Shown: one piece after another, positions 51,380 to 59,934 of the stretch
Layout: each line of letters starts with the position of its first letter
Numbering within the stretch: the first letter of the stretch is position 1
Assembly: GCF_900103845.1 (NCBI RefSeq)
Contig: NZ_FNIJ01000005.1
Coordinates: 1 to 64,000 of the forward strand
Length of the DNA: 64,000 nucleotides
From: Pseudomonas jinjuensis
GTDB taxonomy: Bacteria; Pseudomonadota; Gammaproteobacteria; Pseudomonadales; Pseudomonadaceae
Direction of reading: 5' to 3'
Notes under the pieces: generated by a model
The model's database searches: none
What the model saw: only the letters and a program-made list of their open reading frames with translations
What the model was told of the DNA's origin: nothing
Position numbers and translations under genes: made by a program

Positions 51380-51405
51380 AAACCGGCGCCCTTGGGCGCC
51401 GGTTT
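51380..51405. terminator. Terminator between rssC and tal
   Basis: AAACCGGCGCC, loop CTTG, GGCGCCGGTTT, followed by CGTTTT. This 11-bp perfect stem lies between convergent genes and can serve both. Confidence 0.9.
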
Positions 51406-51426
51406 CGTTTTGTGCGGGGTTCGCTA

Positions 51427-52350
51427 TCAGCGCTTGCCGGCCAGCAGCGCTTCCAGCTTCTCCTGGTCGCGGGCGAACAGGCGGATGCCTTCGGCCAGCT
51501 TCTCGGTGGCCATGGCGTCCTCGTTCAGCTGCCAGCGGAACGCGCTTTCGTCCAGCACCTGGCGGGCCTCGCCTTCGCCCGGCTGCAGGTTGCGCGGCAG
51601 CTCGCCCTGGTCGTCGGCCAACTGGTGCAGCAGGTCGGGGCTGATGGTCAGGCGGTCGCAGCCGGCCAACTGCTCGATCTGCCCGAGGTTGCGGAAGCTC
51701 GCGCCCATCACCACGGTCTTGTAGCCGTTGGCCTTGTAGTAGCGGTAGATCCGCGAAACGGACTGCACGCCGGGGTCTTCGGCGCCGACGTAGTCGCGGT
51801 TGTTGGCCTTCTTGTACCAGTCGTAGATGCGGCCCACGAACGGCGAGATGAGGAACACCCCGGCGTCGGCGCAGGCGGCGGCCTGGGCGAAGGAGAACAG
51901 CAGGGTGAGGTTGGTCTGGATGCCGTCGCGCTCCAGCTCCTCGGCGGCGCGGATGCCTTCCCAGGTCGAGGCGATCTTGATCAGTACGCGGTCCTTGTCG
52001 ATGCCCTGTTCGGCATACAGGTCGATCAGGCGCCGGGCGCGCTGCAGCGTCGCCTCGCGGTCGAAGGACAGGCGCGCATCCACCTCGGTGGAGACGCGGC
52101 CGGGAATCACGCCGAGGATGTCCTTGCCCACCGCCACGGCGAAGTGATCGCAGGCCAGGCCGGCGTCGCCCTGGCCGTCCGCGGTGGCGCGGGCCAGATG
52201 CTCGGCGTAGCGGGGCAGGGCGGCGGCCTTCAGCAGAAGCGACGGGTTCGTGGTGGCATCTACTGGTTTGAGACGGGAAATTGCGTCGAAGTCGCCGGTG
52301 TCGGCAACCACGGTGGTGTATTGCTTGAGTTGTTCCAGCTTGGAGGTCAT
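51427..52350 (-). CDS. tal: Transaldolase
   Basis: This 307-residue class I (TalB-type) transaldolase belongs to the pentose phosphate pathway. It moves a dihydroxyacetone unit from sedoheptulose 7-phosphate to glyceraldehyde 3-phosphate. The Schiff-base lysine is in [13 protein letters not shown]. Other family patches are [14 protein letters not shown] and [11 protein letters not shown]. The ATG at 52350 has GGAAG upstream. Confidence 0.95.
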   Translation of the reverse strand: MTSKLEQLKQYTTVVADTGDFDAISRLKPVDATTNPSLLLKAAALPRYAEHLARATADGQGDAGLACDHFAVAVGKDILGVIPGRVSTEVDARLSFDREATLQRARRLIDLYAEQGIDKDRVLIKIASTWEGIRAAEELERDGIQTNLTLLFSFAQAAACADAGVFLISPFVGRIYDWYKKANNRDYVGAEDPGVQSVSRIYRYYKANGYKTVVMGASFRNLGQIEQLAGCDRLTISPDLLHQLADDQGELPRNLQPGEGEARQVLDESAFRWQLNEDAMATEKLAEGIRLFARDQEKLEALLAGKR

Positions 52351-52412
52351 GGCGGGTCTTCCGGTTGCGGTCCTTCGACCTTACCCGAGCCCGCCGCGCC
52401 GCTCAACGGGAC

Positions 52413-53417
52413 TCAGTGGCCGGCGAGAAGTTCTGTAGCCTGGTCGAGCAATGCCAGGGGATCGGCGGCCTTGTGCACGTCCACCGAGAGCATCTGGCGG
52501 AAGCGCCGGGCGCCCGGGAAACCCTGCGCCAGGCTGAGCACATGGCGGGTCACGTGATGCATCGCGCCGCCCTCGGCGATATGCCGCTCGATGTACGGCC
52601 GCATGCGTGCCAGCGCCTCGGCGCGGGTGATCGGCGCGGCGTCGTCGCCGAACAGCTCCGAATCCACCCGGGCCAACAGGTAGGGGTTGTGATAGGCCTC
52701 GCGGCCGAGCATCACGCCGTCGAAGGTCTGCAGATGCTCGCAGCAGTCCTCGATGGTCTTGATGCCGCCGTTGAGGATGATCTCCAGGTCCGGGAAATCG
52801 CGCTTCAGCTGGGCCGCCACCTCGTAGCGCAGCGGCGGGACCTCGCGGTTCTCCTTCGGCGACAGTCCTTCGAGGATGGCGATGCGCGCGTGCACGGTGA
52901 AACTGCGGCAACCCGCCTCGCGCACCTGGCCGACGAAATCGCAGAGTTCGGCATAGCTGTCGCGGCCGTTGATGCCGATGCGGTGCTTCACCGTCACCGG
53001 CACGGCAACCGCGTCCTGCATGGCTCTGATGCAATCGGCCACCAGCGCCGGATGCGCCATCAGGCAGGCGCCGATCATGTTGTGCTGCACGCGGTCGCTG
53101 GGGCAGCCGACGTTCAGGTTCACCTCGTCGTAGCCGGCCTCTTCGGCAAACCGCGCCGCCGCCGCCAGCTCTGCCGGCACGCTGCCGCCCAGCTGCAGCG
53201 CCAGGGGATGCTCGCACTCGTCATGGCGCAGGAAACGCTGCCGGTCGCCATGCAGCAGCGCGCCGGTGGTGACCATCTCGGTGTAGAGCAGGGTATGGCG
53301 GGAAAGCTGGCGCAGAAAAAAACGACAGTGACGGTCGGTCCAATCCATCATGGGCGCAACCGAGAAGCGGCGACTCACCGAAAGGCGCGTATTTACTGGG
53401 TTTGAAGCGGTTTTCAT
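52413..53417 (-). CDS. dusA: tRNA-dihydrouridine synthase A
   Basis: This 334-residue FMN enzyme reduces uridines 20/20a in the tRNA D-loop. The catalytic Cys lies in NLNVGCPSDRVQ. The FMN barrel start is FSVAPMMDWTDRHCR, and phosphate-site patches are ILNGGIKTIED and DGVMLGREAYHNPYL. I start at the ATG at 53417; a longer open frame upstream has no similarity. Confidence 0.95.
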   Translation of the reverse strand: MKTASNPVNTRLSVSRRFSVAPMMDWTDRHCRFFLRQLSRHTLLYTEMVTTGALLHGDRQRFLRHDECEHPLALQLGGSVPAELAAAARFAEEAGYDEVNLNVGCPSDRVQHNMIGACLMAHPALVADCIRAMQDAVAVPVTVKHRIGINGRDSYAELCDFVGQVREAGCRSFTVHARIAILEGLSPKENREVPPLRYEVAAQLKRDFPDLEIILNGGIKTIEDCCEHLQTFDGVMLGREAYHNPYLLARVDSELFGDDAAPITRAEALARMRPYIERHIAEGGAMHHVTRHVLSLAQGFPGARRFRQMLSVDVHKAADPLALLDQATELLAGH

Positions 53418-53823
53418 AAGTTTCTCGAATTGCGCGTTTCGGGGGTAAAGAGGGTCTTTGGGGTGTTTCAAGAGTCGGCTCGCCGCAAAACTTGCATGTA
53501 CCACCGTGGCGACTACCAGCGCTCGCCAGAAGACTGACGGCGCCGCCAGTTGCACGGTCCAGATCCGGCTCAAGAAAAAAGGGGTGGTAGTTTACTCCGA
53601 AGCTCAGGCTTTCGCTCGGAAGCAGGGCTGCAGTGGCCTGGGCGAAGCGTCGAGAGACGGAGCTGTCAGAGCCGGGAGCTATCGATCCGGCGCTGCGTGG
53701 GGATGTGGATAGTGATTGCCCGTCGAAATCGAGACCTACTAGCCGACAAGTCCTGCTGTTGAACCGCTGGAGCTGGCCGGTTAGCGGACATGGGCAACGC
53801 CGAGACAATCGGGGGGCAGGTTC
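53418..53823. other. 406-base gap upstream of dusA
   Basis: There is no credible gene. Short open frames here lack ribosome sites and family resemblance. The first 60 bases probably hold the dusA promoter. The rest may be decayed sequence attached to the pseudogene cluster to the right. I see no terminator or known repeat. Confidence 0.6.
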
Positions 53824-54150
53824 CTAGCGCTTCACGCAGACAAACAATGCATTCCCGGACGTTCCGCCCCAGGGAGTGATGCGTTCGTAGTCATGCTCGA
53901 AGACCTGCACCTCGAAGTGCGGCTGCAGCTTGTCTACCGCGTTGAAGCAGAACACGCCGTTATCTTCCAGCGCGCCGTGCACGCTGGCCAGGCACGCCCG
54001 CAGTTGCTCCAGCCCGGCGTTGTAGTGGATCGAGTAGAGGAAACAGGTGATCAGGTCCAGCGGCTCATCCACTTGGAAGCCCGCCATGTCCTGCCGGCCG
54101 AACTGTGCCTAGGGGCAGCGCAGCCGGGCGATATCCAGCATTGGCTGATT
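53824..54150 (-). pseudogene. Remnant of a class I SAM-dependent methyltransferase
   Basis: The C-terminal part reads well from the ATG at 54087 (DEPLDLITCFLYSIHYN; ALEDNGVFCFNAVD), a methyltransferase core lacking its SAM-binding motif I. Reading further upstream in the same frame gives a TAG at 54109-54111, then INQPMLDIARLRCP, the normal continuation just after motif I. Beyond about 54150 the similarity stops and an MFS fragment on the other strand begins. This is therefore a 5'-truncated gene with an internal stop. Confidence 0.72.
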
Positions 54151-54162
54151 GATATCCAGTGG

Positions 54163-54470
54163 ATGTCCGTCTTGTGCATTTCGCTGATGGCGGGTTTTGG
54201 CTTCGCCACCGTGTCGCCGATCCAGAAGCTGGTTCTGGATAAAGCAGCGGCTGCGGGTGCTCCGACCCTTGCTGCCGCAGTGAACATCGGACTCTTCAAC
54301 CTGGGAAATGCCATCGGAGCCTGGTAGGTGGCTGGGTGATCAGCGCGGGCTTCGGTCTTGTTGTCCCGAATTGGGCCGGTGGCTTCCTGTCTCTCGGCGC
54401 TCTGACGCTTGTCCTGATGTCCGGTGCACTGGACAGGCGCGAAGCCATGGGGCTTCCCCGGCAGGCTTGA
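54163..54470 (+). pseudogene. C-terminal remnant of an MFS transporter, frameshifted
   Basis: MSVLCISLMAGFGFATVSPI through NLGNAIGAW looks like the last third of a DHA1/arabinose-efflux-type MFS protein. The frame then hits TAG, but GGWVISAGFGLVVPNWAGG continues in another frame to a stop at 54468-54470. Insertion of a single base before TA (giving CTA, Leu) would restore GAWLGG, so one base was probably lost near 54327. The N-terminal two thirds are absent. Confidence 0.72.
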
Positions 54471-54601
54471 ACGGGAACTGGCGAACGCCCTCACCGGATG
54501 GGCGTTGCGGTCTTTACTGCTGAACGAGTGTTCATCTATAAGGATGTTCCCGACGCTCAGAGCACGCCGAGCGTACTGGGAACACCACAGCTTTCTTCCC
54601 C

Positions 54602-54621
54602 GGGGCGGTTCACGCCGCCCC
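54602..54621. other. GC-rich hairpin upstream of the nitronate monooxygenase remnant
   Basis: GGGGCGG, a 6-base loop and CCGCCCC form a 7-bp stem about 30 bases before the next start codon. No T-run follows. It could be a leftover terminator of the MFS gene or part of the leader. Confidence 0.4.
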
Positions 54622-54651
54622 TTCGATGCTCTTCGCTGAATCGGAGTGCCC

Positions 54652-55353
54652 ATGCGTAACCAGCTGTTCAGAACTCGCATTACCGAGATGCTCGGTATCC
54701 GTCATCCCATTCTTTGCGGCGGCATGGGCCCCAGCGTGTCAGACGCGCGCTACGTCGCGGCGGTGGTCAACGCAGGCGGGATGGGATTTGTGGTTGCCGC
54801 CGGCTTCCCCGATCTGGATGAGTTTCGCGAACAGCTTCGCCGGTGTCGTAGCCTCACCTCGGGAAAAGGGTTCGGAGTGAACCTCTACCTTTCCGGCCAG
54901 GCCAACGCGACTGAGCGCCTGCGGCAGCAGATAAGGATTCTTGCTGAAGAAGAAGTGCTCTGTGTCGAGACATCGGGTGGAAGCCCGGAGGATGTTCTGC
55001 CAGCGCTGCAAGAAGCGGGTATCAAGGTTCTGCACAAGGTTCCTGCGGTTCGCTACGCGCGCTCAGCCGCGCGTCTTGGCGTGGACGCGGTGATCGTCGT
55101 TGGCAACGACTGCGGCGGCCATCCAGGAACCTACGGCATCAGCAGCATGGTTCAAGCATTGGATCGAAGAGAGTTTCGCCGATGGTGCGCCCTGGCGTTC
55201 TCCGTGAAGCCTCGCTTCAGGCAATGGTTCGCGAACATTTTCCAACGTCCCCTTCGGGTCGATAAGGCCGATACGTGGGCACTGCGCCAGCCGAGTGCAT
55301 GGCTCCGCGCATCTCCACGCGGGAGTACAGGCGCATTGTGCAAGCCTGGGTAA
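54652..55353 (+). pseudogene. Nitronate monooxygenase, truncated
   Basis: Residues 1-169 follow the family well: GIRHPILCGGMGPSVSDARY, AGGMGFVVAAGFP and GNDCGGHPGTYGISSMVQA, with the FMN-barrel half intact. After about 55158 the similarity ends abruptly and the frame runs on through unrelated sequence to 55353, giving 233 residues against the usual 310-330. The second half of the barrel and its phosphate site are missing, so activity is unlikely. The breakpoint lies next to a recombinase fragment. Confidence 0.78.
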
Positions 55354-55400
55354 CTTGCATTGGCCTCGCCCCTGCGATGTACGGCAGGTGCCACCGGTAG
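55266..55400 (+). pseudogene. Fragment of a tyrosine recombinase (phage-type integrase)
   Basis: In the frame opening after a TAA at 55263 one reads RISTREYRRIVQAWVTCIGL and APAMYG, then a stop at 55398-55400. This fits the segment that comes just before the conserved His-x-x-Arg box in small tyrosine recombinases (STRQYARIV-WV--IGLDP--YGTHSMRR). The catalytic His-Arg box itself is degraded to RCHR-stop. Only about 40 codons survive. I infer an old mobile element that broke the monooxygenase gene. Confidence 0.5.
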
Positions 55401-55427
55401 AACGGAAGAAGCCGGCCAGAAACAAAT

Positions 55428-56324
55428 TCAGGCCGTCTCGGATTTGCCTCCCAAATGGGCAAGCAAGCTTTGCATCGGAGCGGACAACTCATTCCAGTCC
55501 CTGAAGCACAGGCATAACTGTCTTCGTGCCCAATCATCCGTCAACTGAAGCGTTTGCAGGGAATACCGCTGCCTGTAACGCTTGGCTATGCCCTGAGGCA
55601 GAATCCCGATTCCTACGCCATGAGCGACCATTTCACATAAGCCTTCGAAGGTTTTCATGTGAATCCGGAGGTCGAGCGTTCTGCCTGCCGCACGAGCGTG
55701 GTCGTTGATGTGATCCTGCAGAGCGCTTCCTTGAGATAGACCTACGAAGGGTTGATCCAGGACTTCCGGGAAACTGATTTTGTTGCGCTGCGATAATGGA
55801 TGCCGCGCAGCCACAATCAAAACCAGGTGGTTCTTCGCAACTGCTTGTAACTGAAGGCCTTGTGCCCTAACTGCATCTGAGACAACGCCGGCCTCGGCCA
55901 ATCCGGACGCCACCGTGCGGACGATGTCGGTACTGGTGCGTTCCTTGAGATCGATACGCAAACGAGGACGCTCAGCTAACCAGGGGGCAAGCCGGCCGGG
56001 AAGAAACTCGGTGAGTGCGGCTGTGTTGGCATAGAGATGAATCGTTCCTCTGGCACCAACAGCGAAGTCCTGAAGCTCGTCTTTCAGGAGCTCCTGCTGC
56101 CGAAGGATTAAGCGCGCGTGATGTGCAAGCGCCTCTCCTGCTTCGGTTGTTATGACCCCCCTTGGCCGCCGTTCCAGCAAGGCTATTCCGGCGGCGCTTT
56201 CGATACTTCGTAATCGCTCGCTCGCTGAGGCCAAGGCAAGATTCGCGCGAGCTGCTCCGGCTGTGATGCTGCCGGCATCCACGATACATAGGAAGAGCTG
56301 GAGATTCGCTAAGTCGAGCCGCAT
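55428..56324 (-). CDS. LysR-family regulator, divergent from TauE/SafE
   Basis: This 298-residue protein has an HTH at about 5-65 (GSITAGAARANLALASASER) and an effector domain at about 92-290 (GTIHLYANTAALTEFLP; MVAHGVGIGILPQG). It is intact, unlike its left-hand neighbours. It is divergent from the TauE/SafE gene and so is probably its regulator. The ATG at 56324 lacks a strong ribosome site. Confidence 0.9.
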   Translation of the reverse strand: MRLDLANLQLFLCIVDAGSITAGAARANLALASASERLRSIESAAGIALLERRPRGVITTEAGEALAHHARLILRQQELLKDELQDFAVGARGTIHLYANTAALTEFLPGRLAPWLAERPRLRIDLKERTSTDIVRTVASGLAEAGVVSDAVRAQGLQLQAVAKNHLVLIVAARHPLSQRNKISFPEVLDQPFVGLSQGSALQDHINDHARAAGRTLDLRIHMKTFEGLCEMVAHGVGIGILPQGIAKRYRQRYSLQTLQLTDDWARRQLCLCFRDWNELSAPMQSLLAHLGGKSETA

Positions 56325-56441
56325 GGGTTTCCGTTCGTTTTGCCTTCGGATTTACCGAAGGCTGAGCTGATGTTTCCGCATTGTGCCGGGCATTGCCAGG
56401 GGCTTCAATCTGGCTCCGTTGACATGCGATCCGAGCGTCCT

Positions 56442-57188
56442 ATGCACGATTCTGTTATGTACCTTCTGCTGTTGGTCGGCACCTTTTTAGCTGCTGGTGT
56501 GGTGAAAGGCGTCACTGGTATGGGACTGCCTACGGTCGCCATGGGGTTGCTTGGAACAGTGATGCCCCCGGCTGCCGCTGCGGCAATTCTCGTCGTGCCT
56601 TCCTTCGTGACCAATGTGTGGCAGCTGTTTTCCGGCCCGTCGGTAGTACAGCCGGTACGCCGGCTCTGGCCGATGATGCTTTGCATCGTCATCGGCACGG
56701 TTGGAGGCTCGGCATTACTGGTTTGGGTCAATCCGGTTTGGTCCGGGTTCGGTCTTGGCGTAGCCCTGATTGTTTACGCAACCTATGCACTCGTCGCGCC
56801 GGCTTTTTCCGTCCCAAGACGAATTGAGTGGTGGCTGTCAGCAGTGATCGGTCTGATAACCGGAGTAGTTACCGGGGCCACCGGCGTTTTCGTGATGCCG
56901 GCGGTCCCGTATCTCGGGTCACTGGATATGAACCGGGAAGAACTGGTTCAAGCGCTTGGCCTGTCGTTCACCGTTTCCACGGTGGCACTGGCCATAGGGC
57001 TCTTCACGTATGGTGCATTTCAAGTAGGGCAGCTCGGTACATCCATGATGGCTATCGTTCCGGCTTTGATCGGAATGTGGGCTGGTCGATTCGTGCGGCT
57101 GCGGATCAGTCCCAGGCGCTTCCGCCAGTGCTTCCTGCTCTTCCTTATTGCGCTCGGCCTCGAGCTTTCGTTCCGACCTTTCCTTTGA
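56442..57188 (+). CDS. TauE/SafE-family membrane exporter
   Basis: This 248-residue protein has about eight transmembrane helices and two related halves. The family's Gly-rich motifs are AAGVVKGVTGMGLPTVAMGL in the first half and ITGVVTGATGVFVMPAVPYL in the second. Members move small anions such as sulfite or sulfonates. I start at ATG 56442; ATGs at 56424 and 56457 are alternatives. It is paired with the divergent LysR gene. Confidence 0.86.
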   Translation: MHDSVMYLLLLVGTFLAAGVVKGVTGMGLPTVAMGLLGTVMPPAAAAAILVVPSFVTNVWQLFSGPSVVQPVRRLWPMMLCIVIGTVGGSALLVWVNPVWSGFGLGVALIVYATYALVAPAFSVPRRIEWWLSAVIGLITGVVTGATGVFVMPAVPYLGSLDMNREELVQALGLSFTVSTVALAIGLFTYGAFQVGQLGTSMMAIVPALIGMWAGRFVRLRISPRRFRQCFLLFLIALGLELSFRPFL

Positions 57189-57222
57189 TCCTTCGACATC
57201 GGGACCCGGCGCCCGCTTCTGA

Positions 57223-57702
57223 CTAACCCTTCAGCGCAGCTTCGATCGCGGCGATATCGATCTTGTGCATGCTCATCATCGCTTCGAACGCACGCTTGGC
57301 CGCTGCTCGATCAGGATTGGTAATCGCGGCCGTCAATACGCGTGGGGTGATCTGCCAGGACAGCCCCCACTTGTCCTTGCACCAGCCACAGGCGCTTTCC
57401 TGGCCCCCGTTGCCGACGATCGCGTTCCACAAGCGGTCCGTCTCGGCCTGGTCGTCGGTCGCCACCTGGAACGAGAACGCCTCGTTATGCTGGAACGCCG
57501 CGCCGCCGTTAAGTCCGAGGCAAGGAATGCCCATCACCGTGAACTCGACGGTCAGGACCTCGCCCTGCTGGCCCGCAGGATAGTCGCCAGGCGCGCGGTG
57601 GACGGCGCCCACCGCACTGTCCGGGAAGGTCTCGGCGTAGAAGGTCGCCGCATCCAGCGCGGTGCCGTCATACCAGAGGCATATCGTGTTTTTGCTGATC
57701 AT
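57223..57702 (-). CDS. VOC-superfamily PhnB-like protein
   Basis: This protein of 159 residues starts at the ATG at 57702 (GGAG upstream). The PhnB/3-demethylubiquinone methyltransferase-like glyoxalase fold is shown by ICLWYDGTALDAATFYAETF, FTVMGIPCLGLNGG and the end DKWGLSWQITPRVL. Members are small metal-fold proteins whose substrates are mostly unknown. An in-frame open extension upstream is not supported. It is single-gene and convergent with the TauE/SafE gene. Confidence 0.88.
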   Translation of the reverse strand: MISKNTICLWYDGTALDAATFYAETFPDSAVGAVHRAPGDYPAGQQGEVLTVEFTVMGIPCLGLNGGAAFQHNEAFSFQVATDDQAETDRLWNAIVGNGGQESACGWCKDKWGLSWQITPRVLTAAITNPDRAAAKRAFEAMMSMHKIDIAAIEAALKG

Positions 57703-57876
57703 CTCGGTTCTCCGCCATTGGAGCTGATGCGCGGGCTCTGGCCACGCAGCGGGTCTGGAACCCGACAGGGCATGCCGTTTCCAGTCTGCGGTCGGCGCGC
57801 CACTGGTGGGCGGCGACCCATGACGGACATCGAGCAAGCCGCGGGTTCCCCTGGGGTTTTCGATCAGGGTTGCGCT

Positions 57877-58140
57877 TCAAGCCCCACCGACTTGCATTCC
57901 GTCCTGGCCACGTAGTGTAGCGATGTCCCGCCTGGGGGGCGTGCCGAACAGGCGGCTGTACTCACGGCTGAACTGGGACGGACTTTCGTAGCCCACCGCG
58001 AAGGCAGCTCTCGATACGTCCAGGTGCTCATTGAGCATCGACCGCCGCGCTTCGTTCAGGCGCAGCCATTTCTGGTACTGCAGCGGGCTCATCGCGTTCG
58101 CCAGACTGACCGCGTTCTTCCAGAACAATCTGAAGTAGTT
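57877..58140 (-). pseudogene. C-terminal remnant of an AraC-family regulator
   Basis: The segment from the ATG at 58092 ([20 protein letters not shown], then [20 protein letters not shown]) is the second HTH of an AraC-type regulator. The 15 or so residues before it resemble the end of the first HTH, but further upstream the frame loses all similarity. The N-terminal ligand domain is gone. It is a decayed gene, although a 71-residue DNA-binding piece could still be made. Confidence 0.7.
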
Positions 58141-58371
58141 CCGCCCGGTGCTCCTTCCGCACGTCACCCGCCTGGTGCCGTGCGCCTTCGAGCCGGTTCG
58201 ATCCGGCGATGCTCCGCTCCGGCGGAGTGACGTTCCATGCAACACAGGATTTGCCGTTCCATGATCCCAACCGCCCATTCTGCAGGCGCTCATCGAGCAG
58301 GCTGAATTGCCCGTCGATTTCCTTGCGGCGATGCCGACCTGCGCGAGCCGTACTGGCGCCGAGCGTGGCGC

Positions 58372-59457
58372 TTACCTGGTTTTCGGCAGCGCCCATTGCG
58401 CCGGCCTGCCAGCGGCAGGCGCCGGGTGTTCGGCCGTGCGCAGTTCGCGCACCGGGAAGGCGAATTCGACGCCCAGGGCTTCGAGCCCGGACAGCAGCTG
58501 CAGGTTGATCGCCTGCTGGACATCCATGTAGCGGTTGTAGTCGGCCGTCTGCATGATGTAGACGACCTCGTACAGCAGGCGGCTTTCCTCGAAGGAGAAG
58601 AGGTGCGCCCGGTCGAACTTCGCCTCGCTCTGCTTGCCGATGATCTCCCTGACCAGTTCCGCCACGGCCTTGGCCTGGTCGGCCGAGGTGCGGTAGCTGA
58701 TACCGAACTGGAACACGATTCGCCGCGTATTCATGCGCTTGTAGTTGTGCAGCGTCTGCTTGAGCAGCTCGGTATTGGAACAGACGATCTGCTCGCCGCT
58801 GAGGCTGCGGATACGCGTGGTCTTGAGCCCGATATGCTCGATGGTGCCGGCCACGCCGCCGAACACCACGAAGTCGCCGACCTCGAACGGCTTGTCGAAG
58901 CCGATCGAGAGGGATGCGAAGACGTCGCTGAGTATGGTTTGCACGGCGAGCGCCACCGCAATGCCGCCGACGCCGAGGCTGGCGATCAGGGCGGTGATGT
59001 CGACGCCCAGGTTGGCCAGGATGGAGAGCAGCATCACGGCCCAGACGACGATGAGGATCACCACCGAAATGATCGTCGCCATCACCGGGTTCTGGATGCC
59101 GCCGAAGCGTGCGAGGGTCAGGTCCCCGGTCCACAGCCGCACGCAGGCGTCGAGCCAGAGCGCCACCTGCAGCGCCAGGACGACGAACCATCCATGGGCC
59201 AGCGCGGCCTCCCAGTTGGCGGGAAGGGCGACCAGCTTGAGGGCCAGCATGAGCGAGAAGACGAATATCAGGATGTTGCTGGTCCTGTTCGCGATGGCCG
59301 AGACATAGCGGGCCCAGTGGCTCGTCCTGCCCTCCAGGCGCTTGCGCAGGGCGCGGATGACGAAACGGAGCAGTCCGTAGCCGACGATGGCCGCGATCGT
59401 CACCAGCAGCAGATGGCTGAGGAAGGCGATATCCAGCCAGGAATTCAGCTGCGCCAT
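58372..59457 (-). CDS. MscS-family mechanosensitive channel
   Basis: This 361-residue inner-membrane protein has about five transmembrane helices in the first 190 residues. The pore helix is Gly/Ala-rich (LIASLGVGGIAVALAVQTIL). A beta domain follows with the motif FDKPFEVGDFVVFGGVAGTI, then a cytoplasmic alpha-beta cage. It releases solutes on hypo-osmotic shock. GGAGG precedes the ATG at 59457. Confidence 0.92.
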   Translation of the reverse strand: MAQLNSWLDIAFLSHLLLVTIAAIVGYGLLRFVIRALRKRLEGRTSHWARYVSAIANRTSNILIFVFSLMLALKLVALPANWEAALAHGWFVVLALQVALWLDACVRLWTGDLTLARFGGIQNPVMATIISVVILIVVWAVMLLSILANLGVDITALIASLGVGGIAVALAVQTILSDVFASLSIGFDKPFEVGDFVVFGGVAGTIEHIGLKTTRIRSLSGEQIVCSNTELLKQTLHNYKRMNTRRIVFQFGISYRTSADQAKAVAELVREIIGKQSEAKFDRAHLFSFEESRLLYEVVYIMQTADYNRYMDVQQAINLQLLSGLEALGVEFAFPVRELRTAEHPAPAAGRPAQWALPKTR

Positions 59458-59541
59458 GGTGTCCTCCTTGTCGACTCGGTATGAATAGTTTTTGTCGGGT
59501 CGAGGCCGGAGAAGTTCAGGGGAATCGATGATCTGCGCGGG

Positions 59542-59934
59542 TTAGGGCTGGTCCAGGTCGCAGGCCCAGAAGTCCACCGCCGGGGTCGCCGCCGTCGGCG
59601 GTCCCAGCCAGTGCGACAGTGCCCGGCAGCCCCGTTCCGTGCACAGCTGGTAGTCGCCGGCCTCGGGTGTGCGGCCGGCGTGCAGCGGTTGCAGTGGCGG
59701 CAGGTGGCGCCGGTAGTGCCAGGCGCCGTCGCGCAATACGGCGTCATCGGGTATCTCCATGCCGGCGCCGTTGCCGCGTACCCGCGCCTCGCCCAGCACC
59801 AGTCCGGCCGGAGTCACCCGGTAGTCCTCCTCCCAGCGGATCTTCTCGATGCTGTGCTGCCAGGCGAGGGTGAAATGCTGCAGCGGCAGGCTGGCCCAGA
59901 TCACCCCGGCCAGCCCCAGGCACATCCCGGTCAT
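59542..59934 (-). CDS. DUF1850 protein of the TAXI-TRAP operon
   Basis: This protein of 130 residues starts at the ATG at 59934, which overlaps the TRAP permease stop (ATGA). An N-terminal hydrophobic segment (MTGMCLGLAGVIWASLPLQH) is followed by the DUF1850 pattern FTLAWQHSIEKIRWEEDYRV. This family is found almost only with TAXI-TRAP transporters, and its role is unknown. Confidence 0.85.
   Translation of the reverse strand: MTGMCLGLAGVIWASLPLQHFTLAWQHSIEKIRWEEDYRVTPAGLVLGEARVRGNGAGMEIPDDAVLRDGAWHYRRHLPPLQPLHAGRTPEAGDYQLCTERGCRALSHWLGPPTAATPAVDFWACDLDQP

Noticed and set aside
53458-53827. Small plus-strand open frames upstream of dusA
   Set aside because: They have no ribosome site, Cys/Arg/Ala-rich random composition and no recognisable domain.
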